NCBI GenBank assembly: GCA_001643675.2
Contig: LSRY02000006.1
Coordinates: 126,501 to 190,500 of the forward strand
DNA from: Monocercomonoides exilis
Taxonomy: Eukaryota > Preaxostyla > Oxymonadida > Polymastigidae
Reading direction: 5' to 3'
DNA: 64,000 nt
Shown here: piece by piece, positions 32,981 through 44,400 of the stretch
Layout of the letters: each line of letters starts with the position of its first letter
Numbering within the stretch: the stretch's first letter is position 1
Position numbers and translations under genes: made by a program
Notes under the pieces: model-generated
Databases searched by the model: none
Seen by the model: only the letters and a program-made list of their open reading frames with translations
What the model was told of the DNA's origin: nothing

Positions 32981-35900
32981 TTAAAAAAATAAACGATCAA
33001 GTTCATAAAAGTGACCATATCTCTCCCAGTATGAACAATCAGATCGCAATCGTTCAATATAATCATTAACTCCAAGCATAGGTCCATGAAGTAAAAACTC
33101 TAACATTATTAACGTGTTCGGTTTTTGACTAATTTTTCTTGAGTTAGTCGGTATTGTTCCATTCCTCGACCAAAATGGATCAATTTTGTCGCTTTGAGGG
33201 AATGATTCAATAAGTTCATATATTCCTGATTCTTCCAAGGCATCTTCCAATCTTCTGCAAAGCAGAGTTCCCGAATCATCTTTCTTCTTCACTTCTTCTG
33301 TATCACCAGACAAATCCACATCATCAAACATCGCAATACTGCTTGGTAACAAACTTTTGAAAAATTCATTTGGAACACATTCTTCTTTTTCCAATACAGA
33401 TATTCCTCTCCAGGTTTCAATCAGAGAATTCTTAGAATAAACGGGATGTTTTGGAGGCTTGCTTTTAAAATTTCTGATTTTTTTGTTAGCTGTTTTCAAC
33501 AATTCGAGACGATGTTTTCTGGATGGAAGTGTGTGGATAATGCAAGCTTCTCTGATGCGTAGAATGCCGTTCCCAAGCAAATCTGGAGCACAATGCACCT
33601 GCTCTGCCATCCAGTCCATCAAGCTGGATATGTAGCCCATCTCAAATGCATATGGCAGCTCTTTCACAATGTTCAGCAGCACGGCCACAACAACAATAGA
33701 AATCATAAAATGCACAGACTCTAAATAACAAGAAGGAATAGTATTCCATAAAGGATATCTGAGTACAAATGGAGCTTGAATCGGGAAGCGAACCATTAGC
33801 TTAGACATAAGAAATCCAAACAACGGGCGAAGTACAATTTCGTTCGAGTTTTTCTTTTCCGAAGCGATTGCAGACAAAATACAAATCAGATTGTGGTTTA
33901 GGCGATAGGCAGAAAATGAATAATGATAGATTTGTTCCATCTGTCTTAAATGTTCTATTTGAGATTCAACTGATTCACGAGTAATACATCCAAAAATGTT
34001 GTTAAAAACTAATCGGACATTATCTACCATTTCTTTCATTACATTCGAGATGTCACTTTGTGCTAATTCGTAGTCACTTTCAGTTGAATAATCTCTAAAC
34101 GTTGGATCAAAGGCTGTTAAATCAAGAATTTTAAGCAATGATCCAAAGCCCTTTTTTAATTTCTCATCTCCTTCTTTCAGATTCCCTGAACATTCTGTTG
34201 ACAAATTCAGCTGCAATTTTTCTCTAATGTTTGTTTCGATCATTTCTTTCTCGACCAAAGGCAGATCAGCCATTATATTCTCCTCAATGCTCGGCAAACA
34301 GGTGAGCATTATGGATTCAGACATAACCGCAAACAAACATTCAATACAGCAGCCTGCCAAAATGCAAAAGCTTTTCGAAGGAAAACTGAAAATAAACAAT
34401 GATAAATGCATTTTTCAGAGTAATTTCAAAAAACAAAAGTTATTTTAATCGTTTTATTTTCTACTTTCTAAAATCTGCTAAGCAAACTTCATCAGACGAT
34501 TCAAGCGTTCCAGCAATATTATTGTAACATCGTCGGGCAATGTGTGCTTATTAAAGCTTTTCCTTTTTTCATCTATGAAAAATGAATGCACATACACAAA
34601 AAAAGATGAAAATGAATTGAATAAAATTAGAATCCAAAAAAAAAAAAAAAAAGAATAAATGTCTATTTCATTTCATATTATTGTATCCATCACAATTAAC
34701 ACAAACAAAAAAAAAAGAAAAGAAAAAAGAAAAATAACTTTTTTGCCAAGGAAATCATACATATATCTATTAAGCAACTGTTTGTTGTCAAAAGCGTTTC
34801 TTGAATCTGTTTCATGTTTTTGGTAACATAACATGCCTCAAAAGGGCAAGCGCAATTATTGTCAAATTTCATATTCTCTTCAGCACAAGTATCATCTTTA
34901 TTGCAGTCACTCAACTTTTCTTGCGCATCTTTTTCAATTTTTGCAGTTTCTTCGAGCGCTTTCTTTTTCTGAGCAAGATATTCATCTTCTGCCCCCTCAG
35001 GCAATTCCAGCCCTTCAGCAAGAACGGACAACAGCTTCCAAGGAAGAGGAAGGAAATTATCTCTCTCGTCTAAATAGAAAAACACACGAATAGCCTCAAG
35101 ACGTATTGAAAGAGGGAGCACAACTTTGTCCTCCTTTGCGGATGTCTCAGAGCTGACACCTTCAGTCGCCACTGGAATTTGTTGTATTGACCCATCCGGA
35201 CCATCTCCTTCAATTGGCTTTGATTCAGGATCTTGAATAGAACTTATAAGTTGCTGTTCCGTTTGTTTTCGTTTAGAATCAATCGAAGCTTTTTCTTTTT
35301 CAGTCGAATGCAAAGCTTCAGGCTTCTTTATTATCTGAGTCTTTGAAGAAGATTCCTCAGCCTGATTACTGTTGCCTTCTGTATTTAATAATTCTGCAAA
35401 ACGATCATCTTCGCTATACTCATCTATTTCTCCGATTTTATAAAGACTTTGTGAATATTTATCGAAAGAGACATTTCTTTTCAACATTCCAATCGCAATT
35501 TGAAAAAGGATAAATCTTAACTCGTGTGTTGGAATGCTCCACATTCCATAGCTTCTATAATCGTATGTTAAATTCTTGACCAATGCCGCATAATACAAAA
35601 CAGCGTAAAGAGCAAAATGTAAACCCACACATGAATTACATTTGATCAAAGTTGCTTTAATTCCATCAAAAAATCCCTGTTTACCCATCTCATTAAATTC
35701 ATCTTTTTCTGCAATTCTGACAAAATAGAAAAGCACTTTCGCCAAAGCGGATATAGTATCATCACTTATAGAGGCCCAAATTTGCTTCACAATTCCAGGA
35801 ATTAACTTTCCTTCCCTAATCATAAAATGAAACAAAGGCGACGAAGAATACTGCGAAACTCTTATAGATTTTTTTAATGAATTCTCACTTCGAGAGTGCA

Positions 35901-36111
35901 CTCTTTCTCTACAATCTATTTTGATCGGCTTTTCTATTGAAGCGCAAAAGCCTTCTGAAAATGATTCTGGATTCAAAACAATCTCCAAAATCGAGCCAAA
36001 GTTAAATGCCATTCCTTCGCTATTTGTGGAATTTAAAACAACACCTGCAGCTCTCATTAACGAACCCAATGTGCCTGCTGGAACCTCTTCCATTTTTCCT
36101 TTGAATTTCAT
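32981..36111 (-). CDS. Hypothetical 946-residue protein
   Basis: Three minus-strand exons, 36111-34761, 34572-34488 and 34385-32981, close exactly to 947 codons with stop. The short middle exon (ERLNRLM region) restores phase between the two long ones, so they are one gene. An in-frame TGA lies just upstream of the first ATG. The protein is mostly helical with leucine- and isoleucine-rich stretches, an acidic/Gln-rich disordered linker (about 34900-35420) and a cluster of Cys (NNCACPFEACYV). There is no signal peptide. I do not recognise a domain; an ARM/HEAT-like helical scaffold is one possibility. It points away from the repeat region and towards ELOF1's 3' end on the same strand. Confidence 0.7.
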
Positions 36112-37054
36112 TAATAGATTTCAAATATCTTTCGCGATATCAAGTAAATTTTTTGGAATTATTGACTTTGGACTATAAAAAAGCATTTATTTTACGAATA
36201 TAAACTAATTAATACAAACGTTAAACTTCCAACCAATTTATTCAATTTGGTTATCACTGTGGAAAAAATGTTTTCAAAAAAAATTCAATACAACACATAA
36301 AATAAAATATAAAACATCAAACATTGTTTCGTTTCTTCATTGTTTGTATTGTTCTAATGTATACACAATGCAGCAATTAACCACCAAGGATTAAAAACGA
36401 AAAATATTTATTTCCGTTTTGAAAGCATTGCAAGAAAAGTTATCCAAATAAACATTTTAAAAGAACTTATATAAAAAATGGACAAATTCAAACTGTTAAA
36501 GCTTTGTCTTCATCTTTCTTGGTTTTTTTGTTTACACTTACCATTTTTAATCTGTTTTTACTTATGGTTTTAGCATTTTATTTTATAAACAAAGAAAAAC
36601 TATCACAGACCGCAATCTGTGCTCATTTTGATTAATATTTCAAATAGTCATATTTTTTTCGTTTTACACTTTGATGTATTTCTTTAAAAAACTAATTTTT
36701 TGATTTGATAACATTCTCAATTAATTCACAATTGGAACATATATCTATCATTTATCGTTTCAATTTGCATTAAAAACACTTGCAGTTCTTTACAACTTTT
36801 TCTTCTTTGTTGTTAAAACAAAAAGAAAAAATATTTATCTTTCTTCGGTGATGAAACTATCAGATGAATTTCAATTCTTTTCTCTGATTTTCTTATCTCC
36901 GTTACAACGTTATAATCAGGAATATGTTAAAAAACAATCATAATATAAAGTTTAATTATTGTATTAAAAAAACGATTTGAAATGAAATAAAAGGAAATAT
37001 ATTTTGCAAATATTTAGCATAAAAAAACACATTATGCACAGTTTGGATTTATCT
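36112..37054. other. AT-rich spacer
   Basis: The interval between ELOF1 and the 946-residue gene (both minus strand) holds no coding sequence I can support. A short perfect hairpin, CACAGA-CCGCAA-TCTGTG near 36606, is visible but has no known role. Confidence 0.5.
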
Positions 37055-37533
37055 TTAATCAGGCTCAAGTTCGTCTTCTTCTTCTTCTTCTTCTTCGTAG
37101 TCTTCATCAGGATCGTCTTCTCGTGAACGTCCTGCTTCTCTAGCATTAACTTCTTTGCACTTGTCAATCCATTTGCAATATAAATCTATAGGCTCGTCGA
37201 GATCTATTAAACAATCAATCTTTATTCGTGAATAAATATGAATATTACAAACATCCAGCAGTTGTTTGAAAATCAGCCTGATAAAAATTTTTTCGTATTG
37301 AATAAAATTATAATTAAAAATTAACAAACAGTACACATTGAACATCTAATTTTTGCGATCATTGTTGATTTATCACTGAAAAAAAAGTTATTTTAAAAAA
37401 GAACATTATCAGCATACATCGAAACCCCAACGCTTTTTTCCTGATTACAAAAAGGACAATCAAATATAGTTGGCACTTTAGGAAGTTTTGGTTTTGCTTT
37501 TGGTTTAAGTTTTCTTGCTTTTCTTTTACCCAT
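37055..37533 (-). CDS. ELOF1: Transcription elongation factor ELOF1 (Elf1) homologue
   Basis: Four small minus-strand exons, 37533-37418, 37375-37330, 37277-37253 and 37203-37055, join to 111 residues. The start MGKRKARK is the invariant basic N-terminal tail that enters the nucleosome/DNA path. The zinc ribbon follows: FDCPFCNQEKSV, then RCSMCTADFQT (four Cys), and the family's C-terminal helix LDEPIDLYCKWIDKCKEVN. The last ~30 residues are an Asp/Glu tail, also common in other eukaryotic ELOF1 proteins. ELOF1 rides on RNA polymerase II during elongation and helps transcription-coupled repair. Introns of 42-53 bp split an 83-residue core three times. Its ATG is 37 bp from that of the MYST acetyltransferase on the other strand. 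Confidence 0.93.
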
Positions 37534-37570
37534 TAAAAATTAAAATTTTTATTACATCCACAGATCGAAA
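37534..37570. promoter_or_regulatory. Divergent promoter gap ELOF1/MYST (37 bp between ATGs)
   Basis: The two start codons face away from each other with only 37 AT-rich bases between them, so both 5' leaders and initiation sites must lie in or very near this gap (or overlap the opposite gene). No TATA or Inr element can be called with confidence. Confidence 0.6.
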
Positions 37571-38991
37571 ATGGATGAAAAGAGAACCCTTCCTCATGTT
37601 TGGACTGTCGGAGAAAATATACTGTGCATGTGGCGCGATGAAAATTATCGTTTGAATCATTAGTTTAATGAATTTATCATAACAATTGCGTATTATAGAT
37701 CCAGCAACAATTATTGAGAAAAGAATTATGCCCGACGACACCTTCCAATTTTATGTTCATTATGCAGGATGTTTGAATTATTTTGTTTAAGCTTATTTTT
37801 GAGGAAGTTTTTTGATGAAAAAAACTCATTTTCCAGTTGACAGAAGACTTGATCAGTGGATTCCTGAAAAGTTCGTTCGCCCAATAAATGATGTTTGTTA
37901 CGTTCAATTTATAAAAAAACAGAAAAATTCAATGTTTGTTTAGAGCGAATGCAAAACGAGATTGCAAACTAGACGTTTTGAAGATGACGGCACAATTCGA
38001 GCTCTTGAGTTAATTGATCCAGCAATTGCAGAATGGGAAAAGAAACACATTGAAAACACAAAAGTGAAGTATATTGAACGAATAGAAATTGGGAAGCATG
38101 AAATTGAGTGTTGGTATTACAGTCCATATCCCGATGAATATGAAATATCTCCCAAACTTTACATTTGCCAATATTGTTTAAAGTATATGAGAAAGAAAAA
38201 AACCTTGATGCAGCATAAGGCCCGATGCCAATATCGATATCCTCCAGGAACATTGATATACCGTGATGGATGCTTTTGCGTATTTGAAATTGATGGAGGG
38301 GAACAAATGCTTTATTGCCAGAATTTGTGTCTTTTGGGCAAACTATTTCTTGATCACAAAGCAGTTTTCTATGATGTCAAGGGATTTATATTTTACGTAT
38401 TGTGTTTTGTGGATTTAGGAGACGATGTTGCATTGGAGCGGATAAGTGAGTCTCAAGAAACAGCAAATCCCAACACGAAAGATAACAAGCAAAATAGCAC
38501 AACTTCCAAAAAGAATGCTGCAGAAGATAAAAAAACCGATACTACTAAACCAACCGAAGATCAAAAAACATCAACAGAACCACAAGCAGCAGAAGCATCT
38601 TTTTCAGCTTCTTCTTCTTCTTCTCCTTCTTCCACTTCTCCTCCTCCTCCTTCTTCTTCTTCGTCTAATTCATCCACACAACCCACTTCAGTTTCACCTC
38701 AGTACACTTCACACACATCGCAATCTGCACAAAATGCAGTTCCAACAGAAAATGCAGCACCAGATACACCTCAGCCAGCTTTGCCTACTTCGTCCCCTTC
38801 AACAGCATCATCTACGATGGACATTCCATCCAATGAAGCCTCATCTTCTGCTTCATTTCCTCTCCGGCCTTCTTCACTTCAGTCTCTTCCAGCTGATTCT
38901 GCAAGCACAGGAGCTGATTCAGCTGCGTCTGCACGAGCAGAATCATCATCATCAACACAAACACCAACACCTTCTTCTCCATCTTCCATTC

Positions 38992-39036
<45 letters not shown>

Positions 39037-40142
39037 TTTCCACCGCGTCAGCCTCAAACGCCACAAACGCCACAAACGCCACAAACGCCACAAATGCCTC
39101 AGACACATCCAATGCCTCCACCTCCAACATCCCCCACATCACCCCCAAGCCTTATGGTTACCGCATCCCTCCCACAGCTCACTTCGACTTTGTCGCCTTC
39201 TTCTCAAAGGAGAAGAACTGCATCGACACATACAACCTCTCCTGCATCGCCACCCTGCCGCCCTATCAGCAGCGCGGGATCGCCTCCTTTCTGATCTCTC
39301 TCTCTTATCTCCTCTCCATCAAGGAAGGCCTCACTGGCTCGCCTGAGCGCCCCCTGAGCGACTTGGGGCAGAGGTCGTATCTGTCCTACTGGCGCGGTGC
39401 AGTGCTGGATGCGATTTCGGAGTTTGTGGCAGCGACGGAGAGGGAAATATGGCAGAAGAGGAAGGAGGAGGAGGAGAAGATGAGGGAGAGCTTGTTGGAA
39501 AGAGAGAGAGAGAAGGAAAGGGAAGAGCAGAAGAAAGAAGAAGCAGAAGAGAAGGATGCGATGGAAGAAATACCAAATGATGGATTGAATGAAGGAACAG
39601 CTGCAAACATGGAGAAAGATAATGATCACAGCAACAAAACTGAAAATGGAAGCTTACAACCAAATTCAAATTCAGCAGATGAGGGAAAAAAACACGAAGC
39701 CAAATGTTCTTCTTCAACGCCACTTTCTCCTTCAACACACCCACAATCAACACCATCCGTATTTGAGTCAACTGTTCCTGACATCTTCATCCCCTCATAT
39801 CTCCACCCTTTCTATCGTGCCCCGCCGCACCCAGGAAACGCCCTCTTGCCGATGAACCAGCTGCTCCACTCGTCAAAAGGCTCTCTTCTTCCGCCCGAAA
39901 TCCCGTCTTCGCTGATCATCACAGCGAAGGACATCTCCCTCCGCACGTCCATTCGCATTGAGGAGGTGCTCTCGACGCTGCTGCTGCTGGGCCTGCTGAC
40001 AGAGAAGAAGGTGACAGCGCCTGTTCGCATCGACCCCTTCATGCTCAACCAGCACCACTACGAGCGGATGCAGCAGGCGATGAGGGGAAGGAAGCTCGCG
40101 AAGGCGGAGGCACTGGACTGGATTCCTGCGGGGAAATTCTGA
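37571..40142 (+). CDS. MYST-family histone acetyltransferase (Esa1/TIP60-like) with large insertions
   Basis: Four exons, 37571-37649, 37699-37770, 37837-37892 and 37944-40142, join to 801 residues. Residues about 10-65 form a chromo-barrel (FYVHYAGFDRRLDQWIPE). The MYST core begins TKVKYIERIEIGKHEIECWY, has the C2HC finger YICQYCLKYM...HKARC, and the LFLDHKAVFYDV strand with the conserved Lys that is autoacetylated in relatives. A ~240-residue Ser/Pro/Ala insertion (about residues 232-472) splits the domain. It resumes FDFVAFFSKEKN, with the catalytic-type Cys and acetyl-CoA loop SCIATLPPYQQRGIASFL and the Glu-bearing SPERPLSDLG. A second, Glu/Lys- then Ser-rich insertion (about 566-717) precedes the C-terminal winged-helix part. 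Such enzymes acetylate histone H4 in NuA4-type complexes. All key residues are present, so it is probably active. Confidence 0.92.
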
Positions 40143-41415
40143 AACAGAGGAATTGCACTTGAAAATGGTACATTCTTAAAAAGGAATTGAATTTGTTCTT
40201 GAATGTATGAAAAATATTTTCTTGTTTGATAATAATAATCAAACAGACATTTTTGCTGTTAATTACCTTTTTTAACGCATAGCAAAGCTCGGATATAATC
40301 ACATTCAATTTTGCACGATTTTTTGTGATTGTATACGTGCTTGAAAATAACAGATACAACTTTTTCATCGATAATATTTTTTTTAATACATTTTTTAATG
40401 AGAAAAAGAAAAAAAAAATTTTTTTTTTGAAGAATAATATTTTCTTTATTTTTTGAATTGAAATTTCTGATGATCATGTGAAAATATGGGGCATTATTTT
40501 TGCGTTTATGAAAAAAACAAAGATTTGTTCCAAACTTTTTCTGCCATCTTATCATTGTTAATCTAACATTCTCATGCTAGAAAAATAGGCATAAACAAAA
40601 AAAAATAAGAAAAATAAAAGAAAATTTTGAGTGGAACGAAATTCAAAAAACAAAAAATTTAGTTCCATATTCTTATTTATTAACAATAATACTAACAAAA
40701 CAATCTTCATTTTTACAAAAATTGGGTTGGAATTCTGTACTGTATAAATTTTGTTTCACAAAATCTTTATAAATATTTTTTCTAGAATTCAAATAAGCTT
40801 CCACATTTTTTATATTTATACTTATATTTATATTTATTTTTCCATAAAAATTAAAAACTTATCAAAATGTGACATCAGAATAAGTTTGGAACTAAATGTC
40901 GATTATTTCATGAATAAAAAAATATTGTCCAAATATTTAAAATAAACAGAAAATAACCATAACAATAAATAATCACAGTTTATTCGCGATTTTTTCATGC
41001 TTTTAACATATGAAAAAACACAGAAAAATGAACCAAAAAATAAAGTTCAAGAAAGAAATGTTTTCATTCACTATTTTGATTTCAACTGTGTGACGATAAC
41101 AAAATTTTCAAGCATTTTCAAGATTGCAAAATTTCTCATTTGAGTTAAAAATTAATAGAAAATACATTTTTTGGATGATTATTTATTTATCGATCATTCG
41201 CTTTATTTTTAACAGTAAGATTTTCCACGAATGCAATATCTGCACCCATTATTACTCAAATTCAGATTTTTGCATCGATATTTGGCTTTATACTCTTTGT
41301 ATTACTGAAGTTTCTTTTATTTAACATTTTTCCATTTTGTTGTTTTTGTCTTCCACAAATGAATATAACACATTTTCATTCCATTTCGAAAAATGACATT
41401 TCCCTTCAACAAAAA
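40143..41415. other. AT-rich spacer with a dispersed repeat
   Basis: No gene is recognised. It contains dispersed-repeat copy 2 (40483-40670) and a short TATATT-type microsatellite near 40810-40840. The small open frames at 40751 and 41124 are low-complexity. Confidence 0.5.
40483..40670 (+). repeat. Dispersed repeat, copy 2
   Basis: Same-orientation, diverged copy of 23066-23245 (shared blocks include AATATGGGGCA, TTTATGAAAAAA and TTCCAAACTTT). No coding capacity. Confidence 0.7.
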
Positions 41416-44400
41416 ATGGCTTGTAAGACGTATGGCTAATGTTTTCTTTTTAATTTTTTTTAAAATGCACAACTCTTTTTAGTGCAATTGAAGTTAATTT
41501 TTTATTGACAAATGCTTCACTTCAAATTTCAGAAACTCATCTAAGTTGCAGGATTAAAGCTTCACTCTTTACTTTGGAAAAATCTTCTTCTGTTATTATG
41601 AATCGATGCATTTTCCATCCATCCGCATCCAGCAGTTATATCTGCCATTGCAGCGGTTCTTCATGTTTTTTAAACTGCACGTTTCCCATGGAAACAGAAC
41701 AAACATTTATTACTCCTTTTCTGCCCCGTTTAAGAAATGAAACATCATCATCCAACATGAATCATTTGTCAATTGTTTCATCTTATTTTTCAACATTCAC
41801 TTTCACAAGGATTCCTCTTCTCTTTTGTCCATCTGTTTCGTTTGTCAGTTTGAAAAACAACGATCTGTTCAATATCTCATCAAATCCACATCCAAAAACA
41901 ACTCCATTAATCGCTAGTTACAAATCACACATTGAAAACTGTAATTTTTATTGTGTAAGCGACGCACTTTACGGAGGTATCGTCAATTCCATAAATTCTC
42001 CTTCATCTACTATCTTCTCTTCGAACAATACGTTTATTACTTGTAACCATGGAAGTAACTTGGATAATAAAAACATGCCAAGGCAAGTTAATCCATCTGA
42101 AGCATCGTTTTCACTTGACGAATGGCATTGTTGCAACACTACTGGAACATCAGCAAATCCATACGATCCCTCCTCATCTGGAGGTGCTGTTTCCTTATCA
42201 AAAGACACATCAAAAAGTTTTTCTATAATTAACTGCGTATTTGAAAAATGTAATGCTTTTCAAGGAGGTGGTGCAGTTTTTATATCCAATATCAAGACCC
42301 TTTTGGTAAATAATTCATTTTTCAATAATTGTGAGTCAAAAAATTATCGAGGAGGGGGAATGTTTATCACTAATGTTGAATGTTGTCTAACCGTCAACAA
42401 TAACTTTTATTTTTGTTCATCTCAAAATGACGTTGGAGGCTTATATTATCATATGTTCTCGATGAGTGACCTTCCTTGCATTGAAGATACAGCTGAAGGA
42501 GGAAAGGCAATGCTGAGCGAATGCAATTTCTTTTGTGATACAGGTCGAGGAGGAGTAGGAGGTGGGATCACAATTCAGGCATTCAAAAAAGAAATAACTG
42601 TGCGTTCATGCCAATTAATAAATTGTTCAGCTTCGCAAGGGGGAGGTCTTGAGTATCAATTCCAGTGGAATGAAAGTACAGTTGTCAAGGTTTTATATTT
42701 TATATTTTTTCACAACTGTTCTTGCAACTCATTGAAATATAAAGGTGATGATGCATCAATCTTTGATCAATATTTAAGAGCAACGACTAATCCATTTTCA
42801 TATTCGTTTTCGACAAATACAAAATCGACACGCGTTTATCACTTTCATTTAGCAGAATATCATCCAGAATGGCTTGGTAACGGAGGAAATGAAAGATTTC
42901 TGTCATCAGAAGGAAACGATTCATTGATTGCATGCGGATATATTGATACTAGGCCGTGTAAAACAATTGAGTATGCTTTAGCGCATGCTTCTGAATATGT
43001 AAGTTGGACATTTTCGTTAATGCAATCAATTTTTTCACCTTCAGAAACATTGCATATCAACAAAAAGCATATCTCGTTTTGCGGTAGTGGAGCTTCAAAA
43101 ACCACAATCGAAACATAAAATATGTCTGAATCAAATTCAAGTTCGAATAATTGGTTGTTTTCAGTATCATCAGGAAATCTTTCTATTATTTCTCTCCTGA
43201 TTTTACTCAATGGCCATTCTCAAACGATTTCGTTAGTAATAATGACAAATTCAATGGGATTGTTTTCAATGCAGAATTCAAAGATAATTTCAACAACGGA
43301 ATTGGAAATGACTTCATCATTATTTGGTCTGTGTTTCAACAATGCGATTCTAGACTGCGTGACAATAGAGAATATTTCGTTGTCTTCTTCACCGTTAATA
43401 ACATCTGTTGCTCTGACAACAGAACAATCGCAAATTTATTCTTCTAACATGTTGAGCAATGTGACTTTCAGCAACATCTTACGTAAATCTGGTAATGGAT
43501 CCATATTTTCCCATTCTGTCGAGTCTACAGAAACGTTTTCCTTAAACAACTTTACAACTCATAAATGCAGATGTAACGTTGGAAATGGTGGTTCAGTTTA
43601 TTTGTCTTTAAAGCAAGGAAGTAAGATAATGATTGGATGCACTTCAATGGCCACATTCAATGAAAGTTGCGCTTCAACAGATGAAAGAGTCAAAGGAAAA
43701 GGAGGGGGTTTGAGTCTTGTAGCGATTGATGATTCAGATAGTTTTATTCTCAAAGAGCTTTCGTTCACAAATTGTCATGCATGGAAAGGAAAGAATCTGT
43801 GCATTGAAGGGAGGAATCTTTCATATCTAATTTCAAATTCTTCAATTGGATTTCACCCTTCAATAGCTGAAGGATTAACAAATTTCGAAGAATTGAGCGG
43901 TTTTGAAGAAAATGATCAAATTGCATATCCGCTTGCACTTTGGCTAAGAACATTCGTAATTCCCGCTTATGTGTCGGGAAAAGAGACTGATAACGATTAT
44001 CGACGTTGTGGATTCTTGGATTATCCTTGTAGAACAATTAATGGGGCAGTCAATGAGCATTTTTCTACTCAGCGGTGCAAAGTGAGATTGATGAATTCCT
44101 TTTCTTTTGATTCTGAAGTTGAACTGAGTTCAAATACTATTGATATCGATGGTTCAGGGCATGTTGTGAATTGCATTGTTGCATCACATTCCCATCTTTC
44201 CGATGAAAATGGATTGCTAGTCAGTAATGTTTCCTGCTTGTTGTCAAATATAACATTTGCTCTAAGCTCTTCAATTGGAAATAAGACGTGCTTTGCTGAA
44301 TGCAAGGAAAATGAAATGAATATCACTCAATGTTCAGTGAAAATGATTGATGATTCAACACCTGTGAAGTATTCTTTCGTTTTTGCCAGTGGAGGATGCC

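Noticed and set aside
42999-43045. Intron (GTAAGT...TTCAG) within the surface gene
   Set aside because: Removing it would break the reading frame that continues downstream, and it does not remove the nearby TAA.
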